From NCBI GenBank assembly GCA_945831575.1, contig CAMACX010000002.1:1-64000 (forward strand): a stretch of 64,000 bases of DNA. The letters run 5' to 3'. Below are positions 25,199 through 34,560 of the stretch, piece by piece (the first letter of the stretch is position 1; the number at the start of each line of letters is the position of its first letter). The stretch comes from an uncultured Mediterranea sp. (lineage in GTDB: Bacteria; Bacteroidota; Bacteroidia; Bacteroidales; Bacteroidaceae). Under the pieces are notes generated by a model. It made no database searches. It saw only the letters and a list, made by a program, of their open reading frames with translations, and was not told where the DNA came from. Both the position numbers and the translations under genes were made by a program.

Positions 25199-26539
25199 GT
25201 GGCAACTAAACTTTGGGAAAAATCGGTAGAGGTCAACAAGGATATCGAACGCTTTACCGTAGGACGTGACCGGGAGATGGACCTCTACCTGGCCAAATAC
25301 GATGTACTGGGCTCTATGGCCCATATCACGATGCTGGAGACCATTGGTCTGCTCACAGCCGATGAATTGAAGCAGCTCCTGGCTGAGCTGAAGCTTATCT
25401 ATGCGCAAGCTGAGCGCGGAGAGTTTGTCATTGAGGAGGGTGTGGAGGATGTACACTCGCAGGTGGAGCTGATGCTGACCCGCCGCTTGGGCGATGTGGG
25501 CAAGAAGATCCATAGCGGACGTTCGCGCAACGACCAGGTGCTCGTTGACCTGAAACTCTTCACCCGCGCCGAGATTAAGGACATCGCCGAGGCTGTGCAA
25601 CAGCTCTTCCAGGCATTGATTGAGCAGAGCGAGCGCTACAAAGGTGTGCTCATGCCGGGTTACACCCACCTGCAGATTGCCATGCCCTCGTCATTTGGCC
25701 TCTGGTTTGGCGCCTATGCCGAGAGCCTGGTGGATGACATGCTCTTCCTGCAAGCCGCCTTCAAGATGTGCAACCGCAATCCGTTAGGCTCGGCAGCAGG
25801 GTATGGCTCATCGTTCCCCTTGAACCGCACGCTGACCACCCAGCTGCTGGGATTTGACTCAATGAACTACAACGTGGTCTATGCCCAGATGGGGCGTGGC
25901 AAGATGGAGCGCAACGTGGCCTTCGCCCTCGCCTCAATAGCCGGTACGGTGGCCAAACTGGCCTATGATGCCTGTCTCTTCAACAGCCAGAACTTCGGCT
26001 TTGTGAAGTTGCCTGATGAGTGTACTACAGGTTCGAGCATCATGCCCCATAAGAAGAACCCTGATGTGTTCGAGCTGACACGTGCCAAGTGCAACAAGCT
26101 GCAGGCCTTGCCGCAGCAGATCATGATGATTGCCAATAACCTGCCCTGTGGCTACTTCCGTGACCTGCAGATTATCAAGGAGGTCTTCCTCCCCGCCTTC
26201 CAGGAGCTGAAGGATTGCCTCCAGATGACCACCTACATCATCCGCGAGATGAAGGTCAACGAGCATATCCTTGACGATGAACGCTATGCACCCATCTTCA
26301 GCGTGGAGGAGGTCAACCGTCTGGCCCGCGAGGGAATGCCTTTCCGCGATGCCTACAAGAAGGTGGGACTCGACATTGAGGCCGGACGTTTCGTGCCTTG
26401 CAAGGAGGTACACCACACCCACGAAGGCAGTATCGGCAACCTCTGCAACGAAGCCATCGCCCGCTTGATGCATCAGGTGGTGGAAGGCTTCAACTTCAAG
26501 GGCATGGAGGAAGCTGAGCGTCAGCTGCTGGGACATTAA
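25199..26539 (+). CDS. argH: Argininosuccinate lyase
   Basis: It splits argininosuccinate into arginine and fumarate, the last step of arginine synthesis. The 446-residue protein carries the fumarase/lyase signature GSSIMPHKKNPDVFE (about 279-293) with the catalytic Ser, HSRNDQV-like SGRSRNDQVLVD near 105, and TPGYTHLQIA-like MPGYTHLQIAMPS near 156. The start appears to be GTG at 25199, because no ATG fits before MATKLW and the protein begins with the expected KLWEKSVEVNK. It is bordered by heptamer arrays upstream and a 15-bp inverted repeat downstream. Confidence 0.93.
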   Translation: MATKLWEKSVEVNKDIERFTVGRDREMDLYLAKYDVLGSMAHITMLETIGLLTADELKQLLAELKLIYAQAERGEFVIEEGVEDVHSQVELMLTRRLGDVGKKIHSGRSRNDQVLVDLKLFTRAEIKDIAEAVQQLFQALIEQSERYKGVLMPGYTHLQIAMPSSFGLWFGAYAESLVDDMLFLQAAFKMCNRNPLGSAAGYGSSFPLNRTLTTQLLGFDSMNYNVVYAQMGRGKMERNVAFALASIAGTVAKLAYDACLFNSQNFGFVKLPDECTTGSSIMPHKKNPDVFELTRAKCNKLQALPQQIMMIANNLPCGYFRDLQIIKEVFLPAFQELKDCLQMTTYIIREMKVNEHILDDERYAPIFSVEEVNRLAREGMPFRDAYKKVGLDIEAGRFVPCKEVHHTHEGSIGNLCNEAIARLMHQVVEGFNFKGMEEAERQLLGH

Positions 26540-26547
26540 GATCCCTT

Positions 26548-26599
26548 ACGTTTCCCTTAGCATTCCCCGAGATTCTCCACGGATTGCTAAGGGAAACGT
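26548..26599. repeat. 15-bp perfect inverted repeat after argH (possible terminator)
   Basis: ACGTTTCCCTTAGCA (26548-26562) pairs with TGCTAAGGGAAACGT (26585-26599), loop 22 nt. A further CTAAGAGAAAC follows at 26608-26618, a near-direct copy of one arm. There is no T tract, so the terminator call is uncertain. Confidence 0.7.
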
Positions 26600-26643
26600 G
26601 TAGCATACTAAGAGAAACTATTTCACCTTATTAAAATCGAATC

Positions 26644-28725
26644 ATGAAAATCTATTGCCTGTTATTCTATCTGTTGCTTCTCCCTCTCATGGCCGGAGCC
26701 AACCCTGTTGACCGTCTGTTGGAGCGCCTGGAGAAGGGAGCCTCCAGTCGTTTTGTGACCGAACGTGTAGCTGCTGAGAAGGACTTCTTCGAACTTTCCG
26801 CCCGCAAGGGCAAGGTGGTGGTGCGTGGTAACACGTACGTCAATATCGCCGCCGGTGTACACTATTACCTCAAGCATTACCTCCATCAGCAGGTCGCTTG
26901 GAATAACTTCCGTATTCAGTTGCCCGATCATCTCCCCCTGCCGGAGCAGGTGGAGCGGCACGAGACCGACCTCCAGCTACGTTATGATTTCAACTACTGT
27001 ACCCACTCTTACTCCATGGCCTTCTGGGACTGGGAACGCTGGGAGCAGGAGATTGACTGGATGGCCCTGCACGGCATCAATCTGCCGCTGGCCGTCACAG
27101 GCACGGAGTGTGTCTGGTTCAATGTCCTGAAGAAGCTCGGTTACAGCCGCGAGGAGATTGATGCCTTCATCGCTGGCCCCGGTTTCCTGGCTTGGTGGCT
27201 GATGAACAACCTGGAGGGATGGGGTGGTCCTAATCCCGACAGTTGGTATGCACGTCAGGAGGCCCTCCAGAAGAAGATTGTGGCCCGTATGCGTGAGCTG
27301 GATATGCACCCCGTCTTCGCAGGATATTCTGGCATGGTGCCCAACAACGCCCGGGAGAAATTGCACCTCGACGTGGCTGACCCGGGTACCTGGTGCGGCT
27401 ATCGCCGGCCAGCCTTCCTCCAACCTACAGATGCCCGCTTCGGCGAGATTGCCGACCTCTATTACAAGGAGATGACCCGCCTCTACGGCAAGGCCGACTA
27501 CTACAGCATGGACCCCTTCCACGAAGGAGGTTCTGTGCAGGGCGTTGACCTTCAGGCTTCGGGAGAGGCCATCTTGAAGGCGATGCGTCGTGCCAATCCG
27601 AAGGCCGTCTGGGTGGCACAGGCCTGGCAGGCTTGTCCCCATCAGAAGATGATCGAAGCGCTACCCAAAGGAAGTCTGCTCGTGCTCGACCTGTTTGCAG
27701 AGAATCTCCCCCAATGGGGTGACCCCGCTTCGCCCTGGTGCCGAAAGCAGGGCTTCATGGGGCACGATTGGACCTACTGCATGTTGCTCAACTATGGCGG
27801 CAACGTGGGGCTGCATGGTGCGATGCAGCAGGTGGTAGATGGCTACTTCAAGGCACGTCAGTCGGAGTTCGCTACCTCCATGCGGGGGGTAGGCATGACC
27901 CCAGAGGGGATTGAGAACAATCCTGTGATGTATGAACTGCTTACCGAACTGCCGTGGCACAACGAACCTTTCAAGGTGGAGGAGTGGCTGAAGGAGTATG
28001 TTACCTCCCGTTATGGCGACTATAACCCTACGCTCTATGAGGCCTGGCTGAAGTTGGCCCACTCCATCTATGCGGCTCCGTTCGGCTCCTATCAGCAGGG
28101 CACCCATGAATCCATCTTCTGCGCCCGTCCATCCGACAAGGCCTATCAGGTATCCAGCTGGTCGTGTATGCAGGATTACTATGACCCACAGCAGGTGATA
28201 CAGGCGGCAGAGCAGTTTGCCTCCGTCCGCACGGCGTTCGATGGACATCCGAATTACGATTATGACCTGGTCGATCTCACGCGTCAGGCCACGGCCGAAC
28301 GTGGACGATTAGTCTATAAGGTGATGCAGTCGGCCCTTGCTGCTGGTGAGAAGTCACTCTTTGCCCAGGCCAGCGAGCGCTTCATGCAGTTGCTGCTGCA
28401 GCAGGACAGTCTGCTTGCCACCCGCCCCGAGTTTCGTCTGGACACTTGGGTCAACCGGGCAGAGGCCATAGGCCGCACGCCCGAAGAGAAGGCTCATTAC
28501 CGCTTCAACGCCAAGGTGCAGATTACGACCTGGGGTAACCGCCTGGCCGCTGAGGATGGAGGCCTGCGCGACTATGCCCATAAGGAGTGGAACGGCTTGC
28601 TCAGCCAACTCTATGCCAAGCGTTGGCGCACCTACATCGACCAGAAGCTGCGTTACTGGGATGCACCTGATGAACCGTCCATTGACTGGTTTGCACTCGA
28701 TGAGCAATGGCTCCGCTTGAATTGA
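26644..28725 (+). CDS. Alpha-N-acetylglucosaminidase (GH89)
   Basis: It hydrolyses terminal alpha-linked GlcNAc, for example on heparan sulfate ends or GlcNAc-alpha-1,4-Gal caps of mucin glycans. The 693-residue protein has a signal peptide (ending near MAGA), an N-terminal NAGLU_N domain (about 20-100), the TIM-barrel NAGLU domain with NYCTHSYSMAFWDWERWEQE and HGINLPLAVTGTECVW (about 108-165), the DPFHEGG motif with a likely catalytic Glu (about 290), and a helical C-terminal domain to 690. It opens the PUL and converges with the regulator, whose 3' end it overlaps by 73 bp. Confidence 0.92.
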   Translation: MKIYCLLFYLLLLPLMAGANPVDRLLERLEKGASSRFVTERVAAEKDFFELSARKGKVVVRGNTYVNIAAGVHYYLKHYLHQQVAWNNFRIQLPDHLPLPEQVERHETDLQLRYDFNYCTHSYSMAFWDWERWEQEIDWMALHGINLPLAVTGTECVWFNVLKKLGYSREEIDAFIAGPGFLAWWLMNNLEGWGGPNPDSWYARQEALQKKIVARMRELDMHPVFAGYSGMVPNNAREKLHLDVADPGTWCGYRRPAFLQPTDARFGEIADLYYKEMTRLYGKADYYSMDPFHEGGSVQGVDLQASGEAILKAMRRANPKAVWVAQAWQACPHQKMIEALPKGSLLVLDLFAENLPQWGDPASPWCRKQGFMGHDWTYCMLLNYGGNVGLHGAMQQVVDGYFKARQSEFATSMRGVGMTPEGIENNPVMYELLTELPWHNEPFKVEEWLKEYVTSRYGDYNPTLYEAWLKLAHSIYAAPFGSYQQGTHESIFCARPSDKAYQVSSWSCMQDYYDPQQVIQAAEQFASVRTAFDGHPNYDYDLVDLTRQATAERGRLVYKVMQSALAAGEKSLFAQASERFMQLLLQQDSLLATRPEFRLDTWVNRAEAIGRTPEEKAHYRFNAKVQITTWGNRLAAEDGGLRDYAHKEWNGLLSQLYAKRWRTYIDQKLRYWDAPDEPSIDWFALDEQWLRLN

Positions 28726-31700
28726 GTAGGGGTCATTCCCGTATATTGCTTGAAGGCTGTGCTGAAGTAGGAGGGGGTGGTGAAGCCTATCTGCTCGGCT
28801 ATCTCGGTAAACGAGAGCTTGGTGGTGCGGATCAGCAGAACCGCCTTGTCCATGCGCAGCTTATTGATGTATTCGTTGGAGCTCATGCCGGTAATGGCTT
28901 TGAGCTTGTTGTAGAGCGAGGCCCTGCTCATGGCCAACTCCTTGCAGAGTAGCTGTACGTCAAGGTTGCTTTCAGCCAGGTTCTTCTGGATGACTTCATT
29001 CAGCTTCAGCAGGAAGTTCTCGTCCACCTGGCTGAAGGTATTCTCTTCGGGAAGAGGTAAGGAGCCTGCCGAGAGGTATCTCCGGCGTACCTGTTCGCGG
29101 TTCTTCAATCTGCTCTTTGCAAGGGCCATCAACATCTCTATCTCAAAGGGCTTGCTCAGGTAGCCATCCGCACCAGTCTTATAGCCGCTTTCCACGCTTT
29201 GGCTGTCGCTCTTGGCCGTTAATAATATAATAGGTATATGGCTGGTCTCTAAATCTCCTTTTAATTTCTGGCAGAGCTGATAGCCGTTCATGCGGGGCAT
29301 CATCACGTCGCTTATCAGGATGTCAGGATGATGACTCTGTGTGAGTTGGAGGGCTTGCTGCCCGTCGCTTGCCACGAGGATGCGTTTGAAGAAGGGCGCG
29401 AGTGCCTCTTTCAGGAAAAGGGTCAAGTCGCTATTGTCATCGGCCACAAGGAGGGTGTAGGGCGTAGTATCAAATTGCTCATCTTCCAGCGGCATCTCTT
29501 TGCAGTCGTCGACCAACAGCTCATTCAAGTAAGGCTTGGGGGTACAGAGCAGTTTCTCCGTGGATTGCTTTAACGGGATTTCGAAATAGAAGGTTGCTCC
29601 CTTGTCGGGGTTGTTCAAGGCTCCCATGATGCCTTGGTGTTGTTCCACCAGGATTTTGGCATAGGAGAGCCCAATGCCTGTGCCATGTGTCTCCCCTTCG
29701 CCTTGGTAAAAACGGGTGAAGAGTCTGTCGCTGTCGAGATGTTTCAGCCCCTCTCCTTGGTCGCTCACGGCTACGCGTACCCATCGTTTGTCCGCTTGCA
29801 GCTCAGTATGTAGTGTGATGGTGCTCTCTTCCGGACTATGCTTCAAGGCATTCATCAGCAAGTTGGTCAGGATGATTTCTCCTTTCTCCTTATCGAAACT
29901 CACCTCCTCGATATGTGGGTCGAGCGCACAATGAATCTGAATGTGGTTGGCTGCAGCTTCACCTGCAAAGTCTTGAGCTACTTGTTTCACCCAATCGTTC
30001 AGAGGGTGAGGCTGCAGGAGCAGGTGACTTTCACCCACCTCCATCTTGCGCAGGTCGAGTACTGTATTGATCAGCTCCTTCATCCGTCGGGCTTGGCGGT
30101 AGATGGCTTGCAGGGGTTGGTATGATGGCTCGTCACCCTTCATCTGTTGCAGGAGCCGCTTCAGAGGGGCATAGATGAGCGTGAGCGGTGTGCGTAGCTC
30201 ATGGCTCACGTTGATGAGGAAGCAAACTTTCTCTTCATACACCTGCTGCTCGTGCTCCTTCATGGCCCATCGCATACGCTCCTCTTTACGGCGCATGGTG
30301 CGCCAGACTAGCAGGAGGATGAGTAGCGTGATGGCAAAGGCACAGCCCATCACGAACCACCAGGTGGCATACCAGGGTGGTAGCACGTGCAGGGTCAGCA
30401 CCTGGGCGTAGGGTGCCCACTTCCCGTCTTTGGTGTTGCAGGCAGCCAGGATGCGGTAGCTGCCTTGAGGAAGAGCGCGCAGGGTGATGGAGGGTTGATG
30501 GGTGATGACCTCCTCCTGAAACAGCCCTTCGACGTGGTAACGGTAGAGCCGTTTGCGGAAGATGTCTCTCTCGCGGGCCATGAAGCGAATGGCGATGTGC
30601 GTGCCATGGGGTATGGAGAGCTCATGTCTCGGGTTGGCAGAGATATCTCCGCTCGATTCCCCGTTGATCAGGATGTCTGATAGCTGTAGGGTGGGTGTGT
30701 CAGGTTGCTCAGGAATCAAGTCTGGCTCAATATGCAGCAGGCCTTGCACGCCTCCCATGAACAGGTCTCCCTTTTGGCTGACCCATTTCGATTTGCTCCG
30801 GTATTCGTTGGGCAGTACGCCATCACTCTCTCCATACATGATGAAGCGTTGCTCGTTGGGTAGGTAGGAGAAGAGGTTGTTGTCCGCGCCTATCCAGAGA
30901 CGCCCCTTATGGTCGCAGGCGATGGAGGAGATTTCGTTGTAGAGTTCGGTGGGGAGTGGGGTGATAGAGCCGTTGGAGGGGGTGAAACAGACAAGGCCGC
31001 GGTTCGTCCCAAGCCAGATGTGGCCAATGGAGTCGCGGGTGGCTGACGTGATGGCTTGCCCTTGACGGCAGGTGAGGATGGCCTCCAGTTGGCTGGACTC
31101 CCGGTTGAGCTGATAGACACGTCGCGTGTCGCAAAGGTAGGTGCCCTGCGGGGTGGAGGCTATCCCTTGCAGGTTGCCCCAGTAGATGGGTTTCTCCTCG
31201 TGGGCGATGGAGAATCGCTTTTGGTCGATGTGATAGATGTACACGTGGTCGGCCAGGAGGAGGATGGTGTTGGGGGAGTCTTGAAACAGGTTGACGGCAT
31301 GACCGTGCCGGCAGAGGCGGTTGGTGGTCGCTTCGTCAATCAAGGTGAATGGGGCGAGGCGTCCTGTGCGGAGATTGAGGAGAAACAATCCCTCGGAGAA
31401 GACGGAAAGCATCAGTTGCTCCTGGCCGAAGCCACAGATGGAGGCAATTTTCATGCCGTTGGTGCTTTCGTAGGTAGTGAATACGCCACTTCGTGGGTCG
31501 AAACTGTTTACTCCGCCTCCGTCTGTCCCGATGTAGAGTATCTGGCTTCCGCTTTGCTGGTAGAGGCTGAGCACAACGGGGTAGTTCAGGCCTTGGCGAC
31601 TACCTGCCTGTACATCGGTATAGGTGCGCATGGAGACCTTGGAGAGTCCGATGAGACCGTTATATACACCTCCTATCCAGAGGTTGCCGTAGGGGTCGTT

Positions 31701-32642
31701 GTAGAGGCTGTTGATGGAGTTGGTGGGGAGGGTATATTGTTTTCTACCGGCTTGATGCTCGATGTGGGCAATCTGTCCGCTTTCCGGGTTGAGGATGTTG
31801 ATGCCCCCTCCGTCAGTACCCATCCAGAGCTGGCCTTGCCGTTGCTCCAGGCAGAGCACGATGTTGTGGCTGAGTGTGGAGTTCTTTGTGTGATAGGAGC
31901 GTATCAGCTGTCCGCTGGTATGGAAGCAGCGCACCCCCTCGTTGTAGGTCGCAATCCAGAGGCGTTGGTGACTGTCCAACAGCATGTCGGTAATTTCCTG
32001 TCCGCAGTCGTAAGGCGCTTTGTGCATGGCTCCGTTCAGGAGGTTCACGCTGTATATCCCCTTCCAGCGGCTACCTATCAGCAGGGTGTCGTTGGGTAGC
32101 AGGCAAAGCTTGACGATGCGAAGCTCCTCCTCGGTGGGTAGATCATACCATCTGACAGCTTGTGACTCCCCTTCGTCCAGACGGTAGATGGTCTTACCTG
32201 AGACGAACAACATGCTGTGCTGATAGGTACATGCCGTAAAGGCGATGACCGGATTGCCCTCTTGGTCGAGCAGCCGGTGGAAATGGTTGTGGTTATAGTC
32301 GTACGAGGCCACTCCCTGGTCGGTCATAATCCATAGCTTTTGGCTGGAGTCGGCTGTAATCTGGTAGATATAATCTCCTGGCAGGGAGTTGGGATTCTTT
32401 TCCTCGAAGATATAGCGGTATTGTTCGTGACCATCGAATCGTCCCAATCCGGCACGCGTCCCGGTCCATACGTACCCCTTGCTGTCTGCATAGATGCAGT
32501 TGAGGGTTGAGGGCAGCCCGGCTTGCAGGGCGATGCGTGTGAAGTGGTAGTGAGCTGCGCGGAGCGTCGGGCCGGGCAGCAGGTTGACGAGCAGCAGGAA
32601 GAGTATGCAGGTCAGCATATGGTTGGAATAGTATCGGATCAT
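28653..32642 (-). CDS. Hybrid two-component system sensor/regulator
   Basis: This single 1329-residue protein senses a glycan breakdown product in the periplasm and activates the neighbouring PUL. Order: signal/anchor (about 8-30), two seven-bladed Reg_prop propellers (about 40-650, many WIGT.GG repeats), a Y_Y_Y sandwich (about 670-755), a membrane helix (about 762-782), HisKA with NVSHELRTPLTL (about 810-820), HATPase, a receiver domain with ILISDVMMPRMNG (Asp near 1110) and a C-terminal AraC-type HTH (about 1215-1315). It is transcribed opposite to the sulfatase/SusCD genes. Its final 24 codons run antisense through the end of the GH89 gene. A TATTTTTG at 32671-32664 may be its -7. Confidence 0.93.
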   Translation of the reverse strand: MIRYYSNHMLTCILFLLLVNLLPGPTLRAAHYHFTRIALQAGLPSTLNCIYADSKGYVWTGTRAGLGRFDGHEQYRYIFEEKNPNSLPGDYIYQITADSSQKLWIMTDQGVASYDYNHNHFHRLLDQEGNPVIAFTACTYQHSMLFVSGKTIYRLDEGESQAVRWYDLPTEEELRIVKLCLLPNDTLLIGSRWKGIYSVNLLNGAMHKAPYDCGQEITDMLLDSHQRLWIATYNEGVRCFHTSGQLIRSYHTKNSTLSHNIVLCLEQRQGQLWMGTDGGGINILNPESGQIAHIEHQAGRKQYTLPTNSINSLYNDPYGNLWIGGVYNGLIGLSKVSMRTYTDVQAGSRQGLNYPVVLSLYQQSGSQILYIGTDGGGVNSFDPRSGVFTTYESTNGMKIASICGFGQEQLMLSVFSEGLFLLNLRTGRLAPFTLIDEATTNRLCRHGHAVNLFQDSPNTILLLADHVYIYHIDQKRFSIAHEEKPIYWGNLQGIASTPQGTYLCDTRRVYQLNRESSQLEAILTCRQGQAITSATRDSIGHIWLGTNRGLVCFTPSNGSITPLPTELYNEISSIACDHKGRLWIGADNNLFSYLPNEQRFIMYGESDGVLPNEYRSKSKWVSQKGDLFMGGVQGLLHIEPDLIPEQPDTPTLQLSDILINGESSGDISANPRHELSIPHGTHIAIRFMARERDIFRKRLYRYHVEGLFQEEVITHQPSITLRALPQGSYRILAACNTKDGKWAPYAQVLTLHVLPPWYATWWFVMGCAFAITLLILLLVWRTMRRKEERMRWAMKEHEQQVYEEKVCFLINVSHELRTPLTLIYAPLKRLLQQMKGDEPSYQPLQAIYRQARRMKELINTVLDLRKMEVGESHLLLQPHPLNDWVKQVAQDFAGEAAANHIQIHCALDPHIEEVSFDKEKGEIILTNLLMNALKHSPEESTITLHTELQADKRWVRVAVSDQGEGLKHLDSDRLFTRFYQGEGETHGTGIGLSYAKILVEQHQGIMGALNNPDKGATFYFEIPLKQSTEKLLCTPKPYLNELLVDDCKEMPLEDEQFDTTPYTLLVADDNSDLTLFLKEALAPFFKRILVASDGQQALQLTQSHHPDILISDVMMPRMNGYQLCQKLKGDLETSHIPIILLTAKSDSQSVESGYKTGADGYLSKPFEIEMLMALAKSRLKNREQVRRRYLSAGSLPLPEENTFSQVDENFLLKLNEVIQKNLAESNLDVQLLCKELAMSRASLYNKLKAITGMSSNEYINKLRMDKAVLLIRTTKLSFTEIAEQIGFTTPSYFSTAFKQYTGMTPTQFKRSHCSSSANQSMDGSSGASQ

Positions 32643-32663
32643 GTTTCATAAGGTTTTACCCGG

Positions 32664-32796
32664 CAAAAATAGGACTTTTTCTTTTTCCGTGGAATGCTTT
32701 CCTGCTTTTTTCTGCGGTCAATCTTCCTTTTTTGCGATTTTTGAAAGTAAAATAGACAATACTGCTAGCTTTTACCGATAAGATTAACTACCTTTG
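32664..32796. promoter_or_regulatory. Divergent control region between HTCS and the first sulfatase
   Basis: The minus-strand TATTTTTG (32671-32664) faces the HTCS gene, and the plus-strand TACCTTTG (32789-32796) faces the sulfatase start at 32829. Neither has a good -33 TTTG, as often seen for regulator-dependent PUL promoters. The 186-bp gap is the natural place for the AraC-type domain to bind (inference). Confidence 0.45.
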
Positions 32797-32828
32797 CCCA
32801 TGTTTTATAACCAAATACCATCAACCTT

Positions 32829-34403
32829 ATGGCTTTTACTACTTCCCACATGCTTCCTTGGCTGACCGGCGCCACCGCATTGGCCTCCCTGACCGGTTGC
32901 ACCACCAAGCAGGTGCAGCAACCTGTCCGTCCCAACATCGTCTATATCATGACCGATGACCATACCGCTCAGATGATGAGCTGCTATGACCGTCGTTACG
33001 TCTCTACTCCCAATCTCGACCGGATAGCGGCTGACGGGGTGCGCTTTACCCAGAGCTTCGTGGCCAACTCGTTGAGCGGGCCCAGCCGTGCCTGCATCCT
33101 GACGGGCAAGCACAGCTGCGCCAACCGCTTCTTCGACAACACCACCTGTGTCTTTGATACCACGCAACTCACTTACCCCAAGCTGCTCCGCAAGGCCGGA
33201 TATCAGACGGCAGCTATCGGCAAGTGGCACCTGGAGAGTCTGCCCTCCGGCTTTGACTTCTGGAAAATCGTTCCCGGACAGGGAGACTACTACAATCCCA
33301 GTTTCATCCTGCAGACGGGTGATACGGTCCGGCAGGAGGGGTACCTCACCAACCTCATTACCGATGAGGCCATCGACTGGATGGAGCATCGCCGCAATCC
33401 AGACCAACCCTTCTGTCTGCTGATACACCACAAGGCCCAACATCGCAACTGGATGGCCGACACCTGCCACCTGGCGCTCTATGAAGACCAGGAGTTCCCA
33501 CTCCCCGAAAACTTCTTTGATGACTACGAAGGACGTCCTGCCGCTGAGGCTGCCGAGATGCGCATCGCCCGCGATATGGACCTGATTTACGACCTCAAGA
33601 TGTATCAGGAGAACCGTCAATCCAGGTTGCGCCCCAATTACGAGGCCTTTGTGGGGAGGATGAACAAGGAGCAACGTGCGGCCTGGGATGCCTTCTACCG
33701 TCCGATTGCTGAGGAGTTCTACCGCAGCAACCTGCAGGGCAAGGAGCTGGCCCAATGGAAATTTAACCGCTACATGCGCGACTATGCCAAGACACTCCGC
33801 TCGCTCGATGAGAATGTGGGCCGTGTGCTCGACTACCTGGAGGAGCACAACCTGCTCGACAACACCCTGGTGGTCTATACCTCCGACCAAGGCTTCTATA
33901 TGGGCGAGCACGGCTGGTTTGACAAGCGCTTCATGTACGAGGAGTCGATGCACACCCCGCTCATCATGCGTCTGCCTAAGGGGTATGAGGCCAAGGGCGA
34001 CATCAACGAACTGGTGCAGAACATCGACTTTGGTCCCACCTTCCTCGACCTGGCCGGCGTGCAGGTGCCGGAAGAGATGCATGGCGTCTCGCTGCTCCCC
34101 CTGCTGCGCGGAGAGCATCCCAAGGATTGGCGCAAGGCGCTCTACTACCACTTCTATGAATATCCCGCCGAACACATGGTGAAGCGTCACTACGGAGTGC
34201 GTGGCCAGCGCTACAAGCTGATACATTTCTATAACGACATCGACGTCTGGGAACTCTACGACCTGCAGGAAGACCCCACGGAGATGCACAACATCTATGG
34301 TCAGCCGGGTACGGAGGAGATTACAGCTGCCTTGATGAAGGAGTTGAAGCGGCTCCAGAGGCAATATAACGATACTGAAGCACTTGCCACCATGCCTGAA
34401 TAG
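32829..34403 (+). CDS. Sulfatase, Ser-type, lipoprotein
   Basis: This family S1 sulfatase of 524 residues removes sulfate esters from glycans. The formylglycine site is Ser83 in SGPSRACILTGK (S-x-P-S-R), so an anaerobic sulfatase-maturating enzyme is needed; metal ligands Asp43/Asp44 are in MTDDH. A lipoprotein-type signal ends at LTGC (Cys24), so it is probably membrane-anchored. The C-terminus has YYHFYEYP and GVRGQRYKLI, a layout I associate with GlcNAc-6-O-sulfatases, but the subfamily cannot be proved here. It is the first plus-strand gene after the HTCS. Confidence 0.88.
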   Translation: MAFTTSHMLPWLTGATALASLTGCTTKQVQQPVRPNIVYIMTDDHTAQMMSCYDRRYVSTPNLDRIAADGVRFTQSFVANSLSGPSRACILTGKHSCANRFFDNTTCVFDTTQLTYPKLLRKAGYQTAAIGKWHLESLPSGFDFWKIVPGQGDYYNPSFILQTGDTVRQEGYLTNLITDEAIDWMEHRRNPDQPFCLLIHHKAQHRNWMADTCHLALYEDQEFPLPENFFDDYEGRPAAEAAEMRIARDMDLIYDLKMYQENRQSRLRPNYEAFVGRMNKEQRAAWDAFYRPIAEEFYRSNLQGKELAQWKFNRYMRDYAKTLRSLDENVGRVLDYLEEHNLLDNTLVVYTSDQGFYMGEHGWFDKRFMYEESMHTPLIMRLPKGYEAKGDINELVQNIDFGPTFLDLAGVQVPEEMHGVSLLPLLRGEHPKDWRKALYYHFYEYPAEHMVKRHYGVRGQRYKLIHFYNDIDVWELYDLQEDPTEMHNIYGQPGTEEITAALMKELKRLQRQYNDTEALATMPE

Positions 34404-34467
34404 CTGAAATAGCTTTTTTTGAAAGAAAAATAGCGGTTTTTGAAAAACCATTCGCTCTATCACCTGT

Positions 34468-34475
34468 TATTTTTG
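34468..34475 (+). promoter_or_regulatory. -7 element of the susC-susD operon
   Basis: TATTTTTG lies 86 bp before the susC start in the 157-bp gap after the sulfatase. A TTTTTG (34437-34442) is upstream, but 25 bp away, longer than the usual 19-21 bp, consistent with an activated promoter. Confidence 0.5.
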
Positions 34476-34560
34476 CATCGCCTTAGGGTAATAATGAGAG
34501 ACAAAAACAAACGAATCATATATTGTGTGTTTATCTTTATTTATCTTTAATTTATTACTT

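Noticed and set aside
26548-26599. Riboswitch or T-box before the GH89 gene
   Set aside because: The structure is one simple hairpin, with no conserved aptamer elements.
33676-34182. Out-of-frame 168-codon frame in the first sulfatase
   Set aside because: The product is Arg/Ser/Thr/Cys-rich without structure and overlaps a conserved enzyme.
32805-34463. Long antisense frame (552 codons) across the first sulfatase
   Set aside because: It is a complement of a clear sulfatase; its protein has no family-like features and is a codon-bias shadow.
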